Shown: positions 33,598 through 43,091, numbered from the stretch's first letter. The stretch is 64,000 bases of DNA from CAXXOK01 sp001604115 (GCA_034928535.1 JAYFOV010000013.1:105262-169261); one strand, 5' to 3'. Notes: generated by a model not told the origin, from the sequence alone. Numbers and translations: made by a program.

Positions 33598-34698
33598 TTA
33601 GCGCGGATGGCGGTCTGCGGCACTCGGCAGCGCCGGAAAAGGCTGGTGCGGCTCCGTCTGGTACCAGTAGGCCAGGGAGGCAACATCATCCTGACGTTCA
33701 AACAGGCCATGCTCGTTTGCGCCGATCTGCTGGAGCGTCACCCGAATGTCAGCGTCAAACAAAATGGGATCCGGGATGTGGAATCGGTATAAGGCGCGCA
33801 TCGGCGGGCACTCGCTATGAAAAAAATCATTGCGGAAATCATCATCACGGCTGTAAAAAGGGTAGCCGAGGAAGGGTGTGCAAAACGTTTGCTCCAACGT
33901 ATTGCCCTGGGCATCCTTACCCCCGAAGGACCAAGCGCCGCCGAAATAATCCTCTGCGCCTGTGCCGCAAAGGGTCGGGTATTGACCATCGCCATCCAGG
34001 TAAAACTTGATCTCCCCTTCCCCCCACCAGCCACGCTCCAGCGTTTGCAGCGCCAGGAACGTGCCGATGTAGTGCCCCTTGCCGCGCACACCGTCCAAAA
34101 TTGGATAATCTTCCCCCAGGGCGGTGAGCCGCTGCCTGCGCCACTGTGCGTGCAAGCGCCCAACTCCCTGCGGCGGGGCATCCAGCTCGGTGTAATCAAT
34201 TTGGTAGAAAAAGCCCTGCACATCCCCGCCATGTTGGTTTTCCACTGTGATCCTGGCTTCGCTGGCAAAGGGCATGGGCAGGTAGCAGTTCATGCCGCGC
34301 TTGGGATTGACCGTAATGGGCATGGCATTGACCGGATACCCCCGCCCAAAGCCGTTGAGGAAAAAATCGCCCAGCGGCGTTTCCACGGACGGTTCAGCTT
34401 CGCCATCCCAATACATGCGCAGCACCAGATCCCGAAGCACATAACGCCCTGCCTGCGTCCGGTCCGTGACTGTGCACCAGATATGCTGTATGCTCCCCGC
34501 CCCGCAGATGTTCGCCAGCGTTACGGTTTCGCCAGCCCTGAGCAGTGGGATGCAGGGCGCTCCCTTGCGGGAGGCGCCCAGCGCGCCGCTGGCCATGCCG
34601 CCGCCGCCCTTGGCGCCTGTCGGGTTTTCGGCATTGACGGCGCGCGAGCGCCCCTGGCGCAGCGCTGCCAAGCTGGCCAATGAGTAAGGTTCCAACAT
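33598..34698 (-). CDS. GH172 (DUF2961) family glycosidase
   Basis: A 366-residue protein of the DUF2961 family, now glycoside hydrolase family 172, which includes alpha-D-fructofuranosidase/difructose anhydride enzymes and D-arabinofuranosidases. Visible family blocks are LANICGAGSIQHIWCT, LVLRMYWDGEAEPSVETPLG, DFFLNGFGRG, NPKRGMNCYLPMPF, and LCGTGAEDYFGGAWSFGG with the acidic residues expected in the active site. No signal peptide, so it acts in the cytoplasm, normally as part of an oligomer. The ATG at 34698 has AGGAGGGG. It is downstream of the DUF4432 gene and the AraC-type regulator on the same strand. Family membership is firm; substrate is open. Confidence 0.88.
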   Translation of the reverse strand: MLEPYSLASLAALRQGRSRAVNAENPTGAKGGGGMASGALGASRKGAPCIPLLRAGETVTLANICGAGSIQHIWCTVTDRTQAGRYVLRDLVLRMYWDGEAEPSVETPLGDFFLNGFGRGYPVNAMPITVNPKRGMNCYLPMPFASEARITVENQHGGDVQGFFYQIDYTELDAPPQGVGRLHAQWRRQRLTALGEDYPILDGVRGKGHYIGTFLALQTLERGWWGEGEIKFYLDGDGQYPTLCGTGAEDYFGGAWSFGGKDAQGNTLEQTFCTPFLGYPFYSRDDDFRNDFFHSECPPMRALYRFHIPDPILFDADIRVTLQQIGANEHGLFERQDDVASLAYWYQTEPHQPFPALPSAADRHPR

Positions 34699-34831
34699 CG
34701 TGTGACCCCTCCTGTATTTTGGGTATGCAAACCCAGACCCCCGTGCAGACTCTGCCCTCTGCACGCCGATCTTTCGTCCCGCTGATACCTTGCGCCGCCG
34801 CGTTACCTTGCTGCCCGGCGTGCCATACCGT

Positions 34832-35818
34832 TTATCCGGATGTGCCGCCCGGTAAGTCATATACCTGCAGGCGCACTTCGGTAGTGATGGTTTCAAATGG
34901 CGCGATCTGTGGCAACGCCTTCGCCTGCGCGCGGCCGGTAACCTGATGGTTGGCAGGTTCCAGCCCCAGCACATAATCCCCACTGCGCAGGCAGCGCCAC
35001 TGGATCAGGTAGGGCAGCGTATCCGCGCGGTAGCGGATGCTCAGCCCGATGCCCAGCGCCGGGTTTTCCGCCGCCACGGCACAGTACCCGTCCCGGATGG
35101 GCAGGGTGTGGTAAAAATCCTGCTCCTGCGCGTCGGGTTGGGGCGCTGTGGCGCAGGTCAGCTCTGCCCTATGCCGGCTGGCATGCGCAGTGGCCGGCAC
35201 CGTGTGCGTGCCCTGCGGCAACTGCAGGCGCAGGTGTTCACTAAGCAGGGGATATCCCAAGTTGATGTGATAGAGAAGCATATACGGCTGCTCCTGTTGC
35301 GTCTGGTTGGTGATCGCATCGCGTATTTGTACCTCCGCCCTGTCCAGCGGAAAAGTCAGGGTGCGTTCCAGCAGCAGGTTTTCCCCAAAGAGGGCGCTCT
35401 CCCGCATTTGCCCTTGCAGCACCAGCGCATCGCCGTCCCGGCGGATGCTCCGCATGGCCGCGCTTTGCAGGTGGATGCGCCCATGCGTCGGTTGCTCCGC
35501 ATCGCCCGGCCCCACGTTCAGCAGGCCGCAGGTATACAGCATGCCGCCGCTGAAGCGCTGTTCAAACGGCACAGCCGCGTCCAGCCTTTCAGCGCTTTTC
35601 CCCGCAAACGCCAGAGGGATGCCCCGGTACGTGAGCCGGGTGATATCCATGCAGCGATCCCACAGTACCGTCGCGCCCAACAAATTGGGCAGCGCCAGCT
35701 CGTGGCAGCGCAGCAGCCGCCCATCGCCCTGCCCCATGAGCATCTCCTGCTGATACACAAGCGGATCCTCCCGGGAAATATAGCCCTGCCGAAGCGCCTC
35801 GCGGACATCCCATGCCAT
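34832..35818 (-). CDS. DUF4432 family protein (aldose 1-epimerase-like)
   Basis: A 328-residue galactose-mutarotase-like beta-sandwich protein. VLWDRCMDITRLTYRGIPLA, SGGMLYTCGLLNVGP, THGRIHLQSA, and the late LEPANHQVTGRAQA are features I associate with DUF4432, an epimerase-like group common in sugar operons; the His in PTHGR and the Glu in GLEPAN would be the catalytic pair if it is a mutarotase. The ATG at 35818 overlaps the end of the regulator gene closely, with its ribosome site (AAAGGAGA) inside the regulator's last codons, so translation is probably coupled. It likely interconverts anomers of the sugar released by the locus's glycosidases. Confidence 0.82.
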   Translation of the reverse strand: MAWDVREALRQGYISREDPLVYQQEMLMGQGDGRLLRCHELALPNLLGATVLWDRCMDITRLTYRGIPLAFAGKSAERLDAAVPFEQRFSGGMLYTCGLLNVGPGDAEQPTHGRIHLQSAAMRSIRRDGDALVLQGQMRESALFGENLLLERTLTFPLDRAEVQIRDAITNQTQQEQPYMLLYHINLGYPLLSEHLRLQLPQGTHTVPATAHASRHRAELTCATAPQPDAQEQDFYHTLPIRDGYCAVAAENPALGIGLSIRYRADTLPYLIQWRCLRSGDYVLGLEPANHQVTGRAQAKALPQIAPFETITTEVRLQVYDLPGGTSG

Positions 35819-35824
35819 GCGTGC

Positions 35825-37945
35825 TCAGTCTCCTTTGTTCTGGGTGCGGAAGCGCCCCGGCGTGATGCCCTCGATTCGCTTGAAAGAGCGGATGAACGAA
35901 TCCGCGCCGAAGTAGCCCACGCGCTGGGCGATCTGCGCTACAGAAAGCCCCGGTTGGTTGAGCAGCAAATCTTTGGCAGCTTTGATGCGCATATGGTGAA
36001 TGTAGTCCAAAAGGCCGATGGTGGTAGTCTGTTTGAACACCCGGGAAATATAATCCACATTTTTCCCCAACTGATCGGCAATCGCGCTTACGTTGAGCAT
36101 GGGATTGGGGTATTCGTTTTTCACGATTTCCAAAATGCTGCGTTTCAGGCGCATTTCGGTGGTATCCTCCTCGTCCGGGTCTATATCATGCTCCGCGCGG
36201 GCTTGCTGCTCCGTCATGGTTTGCATCTGCTCCGTGAGCTGGGCAAGCAGCTGGCTGGTTTCCTCGGCGGCGCTGCGCAGGTAGGCATGCATCAGGCGGT
36301 GCATGGTGTGCTCCACAGAAATATGCATGACCTTGTCCACCGCCTGCGTGGCGTACCAGAGAATCGATTCGCCATCCGATGGGCTCTCGGCGGCAATTTG
36401 CGCCTCGGTGCGCATGGCGGCCAGCACCTCGCCCGTGAGCGATGGCTGGGCATGGATCGCGCTGATCGCAATCTGGCAGTCGATCAGGAAGTTGCTGCGC
36501 ATCAGGTGCAGCCAGTTGGTAAAGGCTGTGCCCAGATACGCCAGGTGTTGCAGCTCGTTGGTCGGCAGATTGATCAGCACCATCACCTGTTTTTCATCGT
36601 ACAGGGGCAATACGGTATAAAACTGTTCCACCACACTGCCCAGGGAGTCGTGCACCTGGGTCATGCTGCGCTGGAAGGCGGTGTCCGCATCTGCCGCCTC
36701 GTCCGAATAATCCACCATGGTCACGGTGCAAAGCGTCCAGGCATTGCCTACCAGGGACAGCTGTTCCCGCTGGAGGCGCTTTTCCAGCGCGGTTTGGTTG
36801 CCTGCCTTGAGCATTGTTTGAATCAGGCGTTGGTCGTCCTGCACATCCTGGGCATACCGGGCACGGTCCATGCGCAAACGCTTTTCATCGCTCGCCTCCA
36901 TCAGTGAAATGCGCAGGCGTGTGAATTCATCAATATCCGGATCATCCGCGTCCGGTTTGGCCAGGGCGCTGAGGTAGGCGATGGGTTTGAAGTTGTTCAC
37001 CGTGGTCAGGTAGGTAATGACTGTGCAGATAAAAAATGAAATCAGCAGCACCACATAGGACAGGCCCCGCGCCCCGCTCAGCGCACTGCTGATGTTGCTC
37101 AGCGGTACCACGCTGAAATAGTACGTGCGTGTGAGGGTAGACCGGGAAAATGTGACCAGATGCCTGTCCTGAATATAGTGGCCGCTGTTGCCCTGCGCCT
37201 GCTCCAGCGCCAGCGCGGGAACCTCCCCCATGGGGGAATAGATCAGCGAACCGTCCTGCGCCAGCATACCGATCCACTCGTTGTCCGCCAGGGCGCTGGC
37301 GTCAAACACCTCCAGCAGATAGGTGGGGCTGAGCGCGACCAGCACGTTGCATGGATCCGCGTCAAAGGCGGAAGGGATGGTTTGGATGTAGTACAGCAGG
37401 GGATTGCCACGCTTGTTGGTGGCGCGCAGCCACTGGCTTGGATAGGTCTGCGTGAGCATGGCCTTCCACTGCGCCGCATCCGCAGGCAATAGTGCCGCAT
37501 CCTCCAGGGTGTAAAGGGCATCCTGCATAGGCAAAGCACGCACCGCATCCACATACATGCCGTTAGTGGGCATGTACAAAAAAATGCGCGAAACCACGGA
37601 AGGGTCGGCTGCAAAGCTGCTCAGCACCCCGCGCACGTCCTTCAGGCGGAGGGTGTCGGCGGGGGTCATGCTGGCATAATCCATGCGACGCAGGCGGCTG
37701 ATGTCCGCATTGTTAAGCAGCATGGCGGCAAAGGTGCGGTAGCGGGCATACTCAAAGTCCATGGTACGGCGCATATAGTTCACGCTGGCGTCCTGAATAT
37801 CGTATATTTCCCGGGTGAGCAGCGCCCGGTTTGTGTAGTCCAAATAGCCGAACAACAGGCTGATGGGCAGCATGAATGCCGCCAAAAACGAGAGCATGAA
37901 CTTGCGAAACACCGGACTGTGAAAAAAAGATCGTGTTGTTTTCAA
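35825..37945 (-). CDS. AraC-family membrane sensor-regulator
   Basis: A 706-residue one-component regulator. A membrane segment near the N-terminus (FMLSFLAAFMLPISLLFGYL) and another at about residues 275-297 (GLSYVVLLISFFICTVITYL) bracket an extracytoplasmic sensor domain of roughly 240 residues. A cytoplasmic linker follows, and the C-terminal 100 residues form an AraC double helix-turn-helix: NVSAIADQLGKNVDYISRVF and SVAQIAQRVGYFGADSFIRS, ending FKRIEGITPGRFR. Such regulators sense extracellular or binding-protein-bound sugars. The start is TTG at 37945 with AAGGGGGC upstream; the promoter at 38054-38082 leaves no leader for the earlier in-frame ATG at 38041. It is divergent from the 1121-residue gene, and co-transcribed with DUF4432 and GH172. 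Confidence 0.88.
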   Translation of the reverse strand: MKTTRSFFHSPVFRKFMLSFLAAFMLPISLLFGYLDYTNRALLTREIYDIQDASVNYMRRTMDFEYARYRTFAAMLLNNADISRLRRMDYASMTPADTLRLKDVRGVLSSFAADPSVVSRIFLYMPTNGMYVDAVRALPMQDALYTLEDAALLPADAAQWKAMLTQTYPSQWLRATNKRGNPLLYYIQTIPSAFDADPCNVLVALSPTYLLEVFDASALADNEWIGMLAQDGSLIYSPMGEVPALALEQAQGNSGHYIQDRHLVTFSRSTLTRTYYFSVVPLSNISSALSGARGLSYVVLLISFFICTVITYLTTVNNFKPIAYLSALAKPDADDPDIDEFTRLRISLMEASDEKRLRMDRARYAQDVQDDQRLIQTMLKAGNQTALEKRLQREQLSLVGNAWTLCTVTMVDYSDEAADADTAFQRSMTQVHDSLGSVVEQFYTVLPLYDEKQVMVLINLPTNELQHLAYLGTAFTNWLHLMRSNFLIDCQIAISAIHAQPSLTGEVLAAMRTEAQIAAESPSDGESILWYATQAVDKVMHISVEHTMHRLMHAYLRSAAEETSQLLAQLTEQMQTMTEQQARAEHDIDPDEEDTTEMRLKRSILEIVKNEYPNPMLNVSAIADQLGKNVDYISRVFKQTTTIGLLDYIHHMRIKAAKDLLLNQPGLSVAQIAQRVGYFGADSFIRSFKRIEGITPGRFRTQNKGD

Positions 37946-38053
37946 ACGCGATGCCCCCTTTTTCGTGGGCGCGGTCTTGCCTGCCGCCGTGCCTTGATCG
38001 CTCCTGCATGACTGCGCGCCCGGCTGTCGGGCGCATGGCATTCCTTCCGTTTT

Positions 38054-38082
38054 ATTATACATAACATGGACGCATCCGACCA
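38054..38082 (-). promoter_or_regulatory. Promoter of the AraC-type regulator
   Basis: Minus-strand TATAAT (38054-38059) with a weak -35 TGGTCG at 17 bases. It gives a leader of about 100 bases to the TTG start. Confidence 0.55.
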
Positions 38083-38198
38083 TAGACGAAATCCTGCGTC
38101 GATGCCGGATTGCCCCCAAATCACAGAAACGGTCGATGCACCACGGAAACTGCCTGTAACCAAGGCTGAAACTGACGATGGCAAGCGCCCATATTTGT

Positions 38199-38228
38199 TT
38201 GACACCCCCATCGCGTGCTGGCTATGCT
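38199..38228 (+). promoter_or_regulatory. Promoter of the 1121-residue gene
   Basis: A consensus TTGACA (38199-38204) and TATGCT (38223-38228), 18-base spacer, 28 bases before the start codon. The region between this and the divergent promoter is the natural place for the AraC-type regulator to bind. Confidence 0.65.
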
Positions 38229-38256
38229 GTATTTACTGAAAAAAGGAGGATACGCA

Positions 38257-41200
38257 ATGAAAAATGATGTGAAGCACTTTGACCCGATGCCCTATGCGCG
38301 GCTGCGCACATATGGGGAGGGTACCGGCAAGGCCATGCAGGCAAACGCAGTGGCGCGGGATGCCGCCGGAGCGCTGCTGTGCGCGCCTGCAGGCATAAAT
38401 CGGTGGCAGCTCGGCTTTGAATGGGACATGCCCCGGGACATCCTCGGCGTCACGGTGGCTTTTGCACCCGGGGCAAGCCTGCCCACAGACTGGCATGTGG
38501 AATACTGGCACTACTCCTGGCCCAATGAGCAGAAAGATCGGCGTGCGGGGGCTCATAAGGGCTGGCTTTTGACGGATGATCCCTTTCACGGCCGCTGGTT
38601 GGCGGCCTATGGCGAGCGAACCCAAAGCGAGCAGGGCTGCGCCATCGTCTTTGACCACATTGATGTGAACGAAGTGCTGTGCATCGGAGGGGAATATCCG
38701 CAAAACCTGTTCCTGAGCGATGATTATAACGCGATGTTCCGCCGGGCGCTCAAGTTCCGGATCATCTTCGAGGGCAAACAGCCCCCCGCTGTGGCAGGCA
38801 TCCGCCTGCTGGGCGATGCGACCCTGACCGAGGATGCCTGCATAGCCTACCCCAACGCAACGGGCAAGGGCGCCGGCAAGCAGGTGGCGGTCACGGGCAT
38901 TTGGAACGGCGTGCTGCACAGCGGGCAGGGCGCTCTCCAGGGCAGCGCCAGGCTCGCCTACACCCGCACGCAGGGCGCGCAAACGCAGGCCGATCAGTCC
39001 CTGCTGAACTTTGCGGTGGATGGCGTTGGCTTTGCCGTGCGCGCGGAGGACATCGCAAATGGGGTGTACATGGAGGCGCATGACCTGCTGCTTGCCCCGG
39101 AGGGCATGGGCGGCGATGCCGCACTGATCGTACAGCGTTTGAAAGGCGACAAGTGCTCCCTGTATGACCGGGTCGCGGAGCATGCCGAGCAGACGGTGGC
39201 CGCTGCCATGGCCGCCGTGCCGCCCATGGAAAAAAACATGCAACCCAAATACGGCCGTTATGTGCTCATGGGTTGGGAGGGCGTGCGCCAAAAGTTTGCC
39301 TTGCGCTATAACGGCGATATTTTCGCCAATAAGATCGACCAAAAGGTTTCCCAGCGGGACACGGCCAAAACACGCTGGGCAGCCAACGAGCTGCACTTCC
39401 GCCTTGCCACGGGCGATCCGCCCAACCGCCACGAAGGCAGTCAGGATACCGAGCAATCCATGCCCGATGCCCGCGTTCCAGTCTATGAGACCCGGTGGCT
39501 GGATCGGGAAATCGAGTATTGCCAGACATCCTTTGCCACGCTGCTGACCCCGGAGGATGCGCCCATCCATGGCGATGAGGACATCATGGTCATGAGCCGC
39601 ATCCGCCTGCGCAATGCCTCCTCGGAAACCCGCACTGCCAAGCTGTTCATCGAGGTGTACCCCGGGGAACGGCTGCATCTGGAGGGCAGCGCATTGCTGG
39701 CCGACGGACGTGTGCGGCCCGGCGATACCGCCACTTATGGCTGGACAGTGCAGCCCTATCCGGACGCATACCTGCGCGCGCAGTTCCAAGCTAACGGGCA
39801 GGGCACGCTGCGCACCGTTCCCTTTACAGCGGCGGGCACCACATCGCTGTCCATGCAGCCGCAGTTCGGGTTTGAAGGGTATGATCGCAACCCCGTGCGC
39901 ATGCAGCCTGCCTCCAGCATCGCTTCCGCCGTGCTCTACGAGGTGGATCTCGCCCCCTATGGCGTGCACACGATCGACGTGATCCTGCCCTACCCTTCGC
40001 TGTCCAGTGCTGAGGACCTGCAGGCGATATCGGCGCGGAGCTTTGATGCGGAGCTGGCGCGCGTGACCCGCGTATGGCATGCCTTGGCGGCGCGCGGCGC
40101 ACATATTGCGTTGCCCGGCGAAACCAAGCTGAACGCTTTTGCCAGCGCGGTGCCCTGGCATGTGGTGATGACCGCCATGCGTGACCTTCGCACCGGCTAC
40201 TACATGGTGCCTGCCGGCACCTACGGCTATGGCTCCTGCGGCAACGAAGCCTCGCTGCAGATCCGTATGCTGGACTATCTGGGCTACCACGACTATGCGG
40301 AAAAATACCTGGAAACCTTTATCGCCAGCCAGGGACAGGGCAGCATGGACGGCAATTTCCGCAGCAACGATGGCGCGCTGGTCGCCAATAACTACGGCGG
40401 CTATTCGGACAACACCACCTCCCTGTTTGCCTACAACCTGGATCACGGCTACATTCTTACCTGCCTGGTGGATCATTACCGCCTGACAGGCAACCGGGCT
40501 TGGCTGGCGCGCATCGCGCCCACGTTGGTCAAGGCCTGCGACTATATTTTTACGGAGCGCAAGGCCACCATGGTGCTCGACGACCAGGGGGAAAAGGTGA
40601 GCTACTATGGCCTGATGCCGCACGGCCATCTGGAGGATAACCCCGAGTGGCGTTGCTGGTATGCTGTCAACGCGCACGCATGTGGCGGCATTTTGAGCAG
40701 CGCAGAGGTTCTGGCGGAAATCGCCCATCCCGAGGCAGCACGCATCCGGCTGGCAGCACTGGCTTACCGCGGCGATATCCGGGAAAGCGTGACCCGCGCC
40801 ATGGGCCGCTCCCCCGCCGTGCCCACCGGCAATGGCGGCTATATGCCCCATGTGCCTACACAGGCGGAAATCCGCGGTCGGGATTGGGGTTGGTTCCGCG
40901 AGGTGGCCTACGGGCCGCTGCACCTGGTCACAGGCCGTGTGCTTGACCCGGATGAGGATATGACCACCTGGATCCTGCGCGATCAGGAGGATAACCTGTT
41001 CCTCTCCCGCGATTATGGCCGTGCGGTGGATCGGGAAACACACTGGTTTGGCCGCGGCGGCATGACCGTTCAATCCAACCTGCTGTTCAACGACCTGGTT
41101 TACCTGCAGCGGGATGAGCCCGCGCGCGCGATCCGTGGCCTGTTCAACAACTTTGCGCAAAACCTGTACCGGGATGTGAACTGTTTCAGCGAGCACCCTA

Positions 41201-41622
41201 TTACCGACTTTGGCAAGGGCTTTGGCCCATTCTTCAAAACGCCGGATGAAGCGCAGTTCATCAACAACCTGCGCAACCACCTGATCCGTGAGGACGGGCA
41301 ATCGCTCTGCCTGCTGCAAGGCGCTGCACGCGGCTGGTTTGCGCCCGGGCAAACGCTGGCCTTTACCGGCATGGCCACCTACTTTGGCCGCGTGAGCCTG
41401 CGCATGGCTGTGCAAGCCGATGGCCGGCAGATTGACGTACACTGGGATGCCCAATGGCGCGATACCCCCCGAAAGCTGGTGCTGAGCCTGCGCACACCGG
41501 ATGGCCTCACCCCTCGCAAAGTGCTTCTGGGTGGCGCGGATCTGGGTCTGGAAGCCCTTGCTTGCGAAAAGCTCACCCTGACCTCGCCTGCGGAAAAGGG
41601 TCATCTGACCATCCTGTATTAA
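38257..41622 (+). CDS. Large putative carbohydrate-active protein, family unassigned
   Basis: A 1121-residue protein without signal peptide or membrane segments. The N-terminal third is strand-rich, with repeated Trp and Gly (VEYWHYSWPNEQKD, LMGWEGVRQKFALRYNGD). The central and C-terminal part (about residues 620-1000) has alternating helical hairpins with NAFASAVPWHVVMTAMRDLR, YGSCGNEASLQIRMLDYLGY, GYILTCLVDHYRLTGNRAWL and HLEDNPEWRCWYAVNAH, as in (alpha/alpha)6-toroid glycosidases, and it ends in a short beta segment. Likely acidic catalytic residues cannot be chosen by eye. The ATG at 38257 has AAAGGAGGA. It is a single-gene unit divergent from the AraC regulator, so it is probably a regulated glycosidase or phosphorylase-like enzyme. 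I do not recognise the family. Confidence 0.7.
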   Translation: MKNDVKHFDPMPYARLRTYGEGTGKAMQANAVARDAAGALLCAPAGINRWQLGFEWDMPRDILGVTVAFAPGASLPTDWHVEYWHYSWPNEQKDRRAGAHKGWLLTDDPFHGRWLAAYGERTQSEQGCAIVFDHIDVNEVLCIGGEYPQNLFLSDDYNAMFRRALKFRIIFEGKQPPAVAGIRLLGDATLTEDACIAYPNATGKGAGKQVAVTGIWNGVLHSGQGALQGSARLAYTRTQGAQTQADQSLLNFAVDGVGFAVRAEDIANGVYMEAHDLLLAPEGMGGDAALIVQRLKGDKCSLYDRVAEHAEQTVAAAMAAVPPMEKNMQPKYGRYVLMGWEGVRQKFALRYNGDIFANKIDQKVSQRDTAKTRWAANELHFRLATGDPPNRHEGSQDTEQSMPDARVPVYETRWLDREIEYCQTSFATLLTPEDAPIHGDEDIMVMSRIRLRNASSETRTAKLFIEVYPGERLHLEGSALLADGRVRPGDTATYGWTVQPYPDAYLRAQFQANGQGTLRTVPFTAAGTTSLSMQPQFGFEGYDRNPVRMQPASSIASAVLYEVDLAPYGVHTIDVILPYPSLSSAEDLQAISARSFDAELARVTRVWHALAARGAHIALPGETKLNAFASAVPWHVVMTAMRDLRTGYYMVPAGTYGYGSCGNEASLQIRMLDYLGYHDYAEKYLETFIASQGQGSMDGNFRSNDGALVANNYGGYSDNTTSLFAYNLDHGYILTCLVDHYRLTGNRAWLARIAPTLVKACDYIFTERKATMVLDDQGEKVSYYGLMPHGHLEDNPEWRCWYAVNAHACGGILSSAEVLAEIAHPEAARIRLAALAYRGDIRESVTRAMGRSPAVPTGNGGYMPHVPTQAEIRGRDWGWFREVAYGPLHLVTGRVLDPDEDMTTWILRDQEDNLFLSRDYGRAVDRETHWFGRGGMTVQSNLLFNDLVYLQRDEPARAIRGLFNNFAQNLYRDVNCFSEHPITDFGKGFGPFFKTPDEAQFINNLRNHLIREDGQSLCLLQGAARGWFAPGQTLAFTGMATYFGRVSLRMAVQADGRQIDVHWDAQWRDTPRKLVLSLRTPDGLTPRKVLLGGADLGLEALACEKLTLTSPAEKGHLTILY

Positions 41623-41643
41623 CACGGGCTGCCAAAAACCCCG

Positions 41644-41803
41644 GATCGTCACTGCAACCGCTCGCCGCATAGCCCTGCAGGCAGTTACCACGCTTGCGCA
41701 ATAGGCTATGCCATCTGGCTTTGGGGATTCCCCCAGACCCAGCAAAGGGTTTCACCTTTGGAACCTGACAAGGGATTTCATCCCTTACCCCACCTTTTTC
41801 AGC
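41644..41803 (-). repeat. Dispersed intergenic repeat, full copy (inverted)
   Basis: On the minus strand: GGGGTAAGGGATGAAATCCC, TTGTCAGGTTCCAAAGG, TGAAACCCTTTGCTGGG, GCGCAAGCGTGG, GCCTGCAGGGCTATGCGGC and GAGCGGTTGCAGTGACGATC. Block order and sequence match the copy at 11098 closely. Again it is between convergent genes. Confidence 0.75.
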
Positions 41804-41849
41804 CAAGGGGCACGCGCATGTGCGCACGTCCTCGCCAGCGTGGCCGCTA

Positions 41850-41905
41850 AAAACAGCACGCGCAGCTCCGTCCCGTCAGGGCGCGGAAGTTGCGCGTGCT
41901 GTTTT
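41850..41905. terminator. Bidirectional terminator between convergent genes
   Basis: A perfect 15-bp outer stem (AAAACAGCACGCGCA at 41850-41864, complement at 41891-41905) with a smaller inner stem; A-tract and T-tract arms serve both strands. Confidence 0.8.
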
Positions 41906-41931
41906 GGCTGACACCTGCGGTACCGGCTACG

Positions 41932-43077
41932 TCAGTCCCTCACAAAACTGGCCTTGAACACCCGACAGCCATGCGGCGGGATTTCCAGCGGATAGTGCTG
42001 GCGGAAAACGCCTTCCTCCCGCTTGGCCATCACATCATACAGCCGAAGCGATACCCCCGCGGTCACAGGAAGCCCCATGTCGGCAAAGATGCAGTCCACC
42101 TCCGCGGTTTCCTCCCCAAGGTTGGCATAGATCAGTGCCACGGTGCGGTCACTCAGGTGTTTGAGAAAGCAAAACTGCTGATCTTCCCGGCACACGACAT
42201 AGGGGGCGCGGCATTCTGTATCCTGATGGATCGCAAGCAAATCAGGGTTTTGCACCAGCAAACGCATCTCGTCCGAAAGGGAGCGGATGTCCGCCCCCAG
42301 GATGAGCGCGGAGCCCATGCATGCCCACAGCACAAACTGGGTCACATAGTCCTGCGCCTTGCAGGCTTCATCCGCTTTGTTGTTGGGATCTTCAAGCCCC
42401 ACATGCCCCTTGCCGAACATGCCCACCGTGAGCATGTCCATATCATTGAAGCAGGGCGCGCCACTGGCGGCAAACTGCTCCAGCTGCCCCAAAGCGATGC
42501 CCGCAGCGGAGGGGAAGTTGTCCAAAATATCATAGGTGGATCGGTAACTGTTGGCGCCAAGGGAGCGCATCCATTTCTCCGGGAATTCCAGCCCCCAATT
42601 GCACGCCGCAAAGAAAATGTCCCGGCCGCTTGCGCGCAATGCCATGGACATGGTCTGGTAGCGTTGGCGGCAGTTGGCGCTCTTGGGGAAATAACAAAAA
42701 TCATACTTCAGATAATCGATGTGCCACGCAGCAAACTGGCGCGCATCGCTGTACTCATAATCAAACGACCCTGGAAACCGCCCGCAGGTTCGCGTGCCTG
42801 CGCAGGCATAGATGCCCAGCTTGAGCCCAAGGCTGTGCACATGATCCGCCAGCGCGCGGATGCCATGCGGGAATTTTTGCGGGTCTGGCACCAGCAACCC
42901 TTCCGCGCTGCGCTGGGGCAACGTCCAGCCATCATCCAGGATCATGTAGGTATACCCCGCATCGCGATACCCCTGCGCGACCATCGCGGCAGCCGTCTCG
43001 CGCACGATGGCATCACTGATCTGGGGGCCAAAGGTGTTCCAGGAATTCCAGCCCATGGGGGGCGTCTGTACATACAT
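41932..43077 (-). CDS. Alpha-galactosidase, glycoside hydrolase family 27
   Basis: A 381-residue cytoplasmic GH27 enzyme releasing alpha-linked galactose. MYVQTPPMGWNSWNTFGPQI is the classical opening; GYTYMILDDGWTLPQRS and LGLKLGIYACAGTRTCGRFP follow. The nucleophile is Asp126 (YLKYDFCY) and the acid/base Asp183 (STYDILDNF). CFNDMDMLTVGM and the C-terminal beta domain are also present. The ATG at 43077 has AAAGGGG at nine bases; a GTG at 43095 overlaps the PHP stop and could be used instead. It is the last gene of a three-gene operon after the zinc-ribbon and PHP genes. GH27 also includes beta-L-arabinopyranosidases, so substrate is likely but not certain. Confidence 0.93.
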   Translation of the reverse strand: MYVQTPPMGWNSWNTFGPQISDAIVRETAAAMVAQGYRDAGYTYMILDDGWTLPQRSAEGLLVPDPQKFPHGIRALADHVHSLGLKLGIYACAGTRTCGRFPGSFDYEYSDARQFAAWHIDYLKYDFCYFPKSANCRQRYQTMSMALRASGRDIFFAACNWGLEFPEKWMRSLGANSYRSTYDILDNFPSAAGIALGQLEQFAASGAPCFNDMDMLTVGMFGKGHVGLEDPNNKADEACKAQDYVTQFVLWACMGSALILGADIRSLSDEMRLLVQNPDLLAIHQDTECRAPYVVCREDQQFCFLKHLSDRTVALIYANLGEETAEVDCIFADMGLPVTAGVSLRLYDVMAKREEGVFRQHYPLEIPPHGCRVFKASFVRD

Positions 43078-43091
43078 CGGTCTTTCCCCTT

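Noticed and set aside
37946..38119. An N-terminal extension of the AraC-type regulator
   Set aside because: The -10 element at 38054-38059 lies inside it and the TTG at 37945 has a good ribosome site directly before the first membrane helix.
38233..41745. A very long open frame antisense to the 1121-residue gene
   Set aside because: High GC and codon bias make antisense frames open. Its translation is His/Gln/Arg-rich, with no domain, no ribosome site and no promoter; the sense frame has clear protein character.
4220..41803. CRISPR array as an explanation for the repeated blocks
   Set aside because: Copies are kilobases apart, long, imperfect and in both orientations, with no cas genes.
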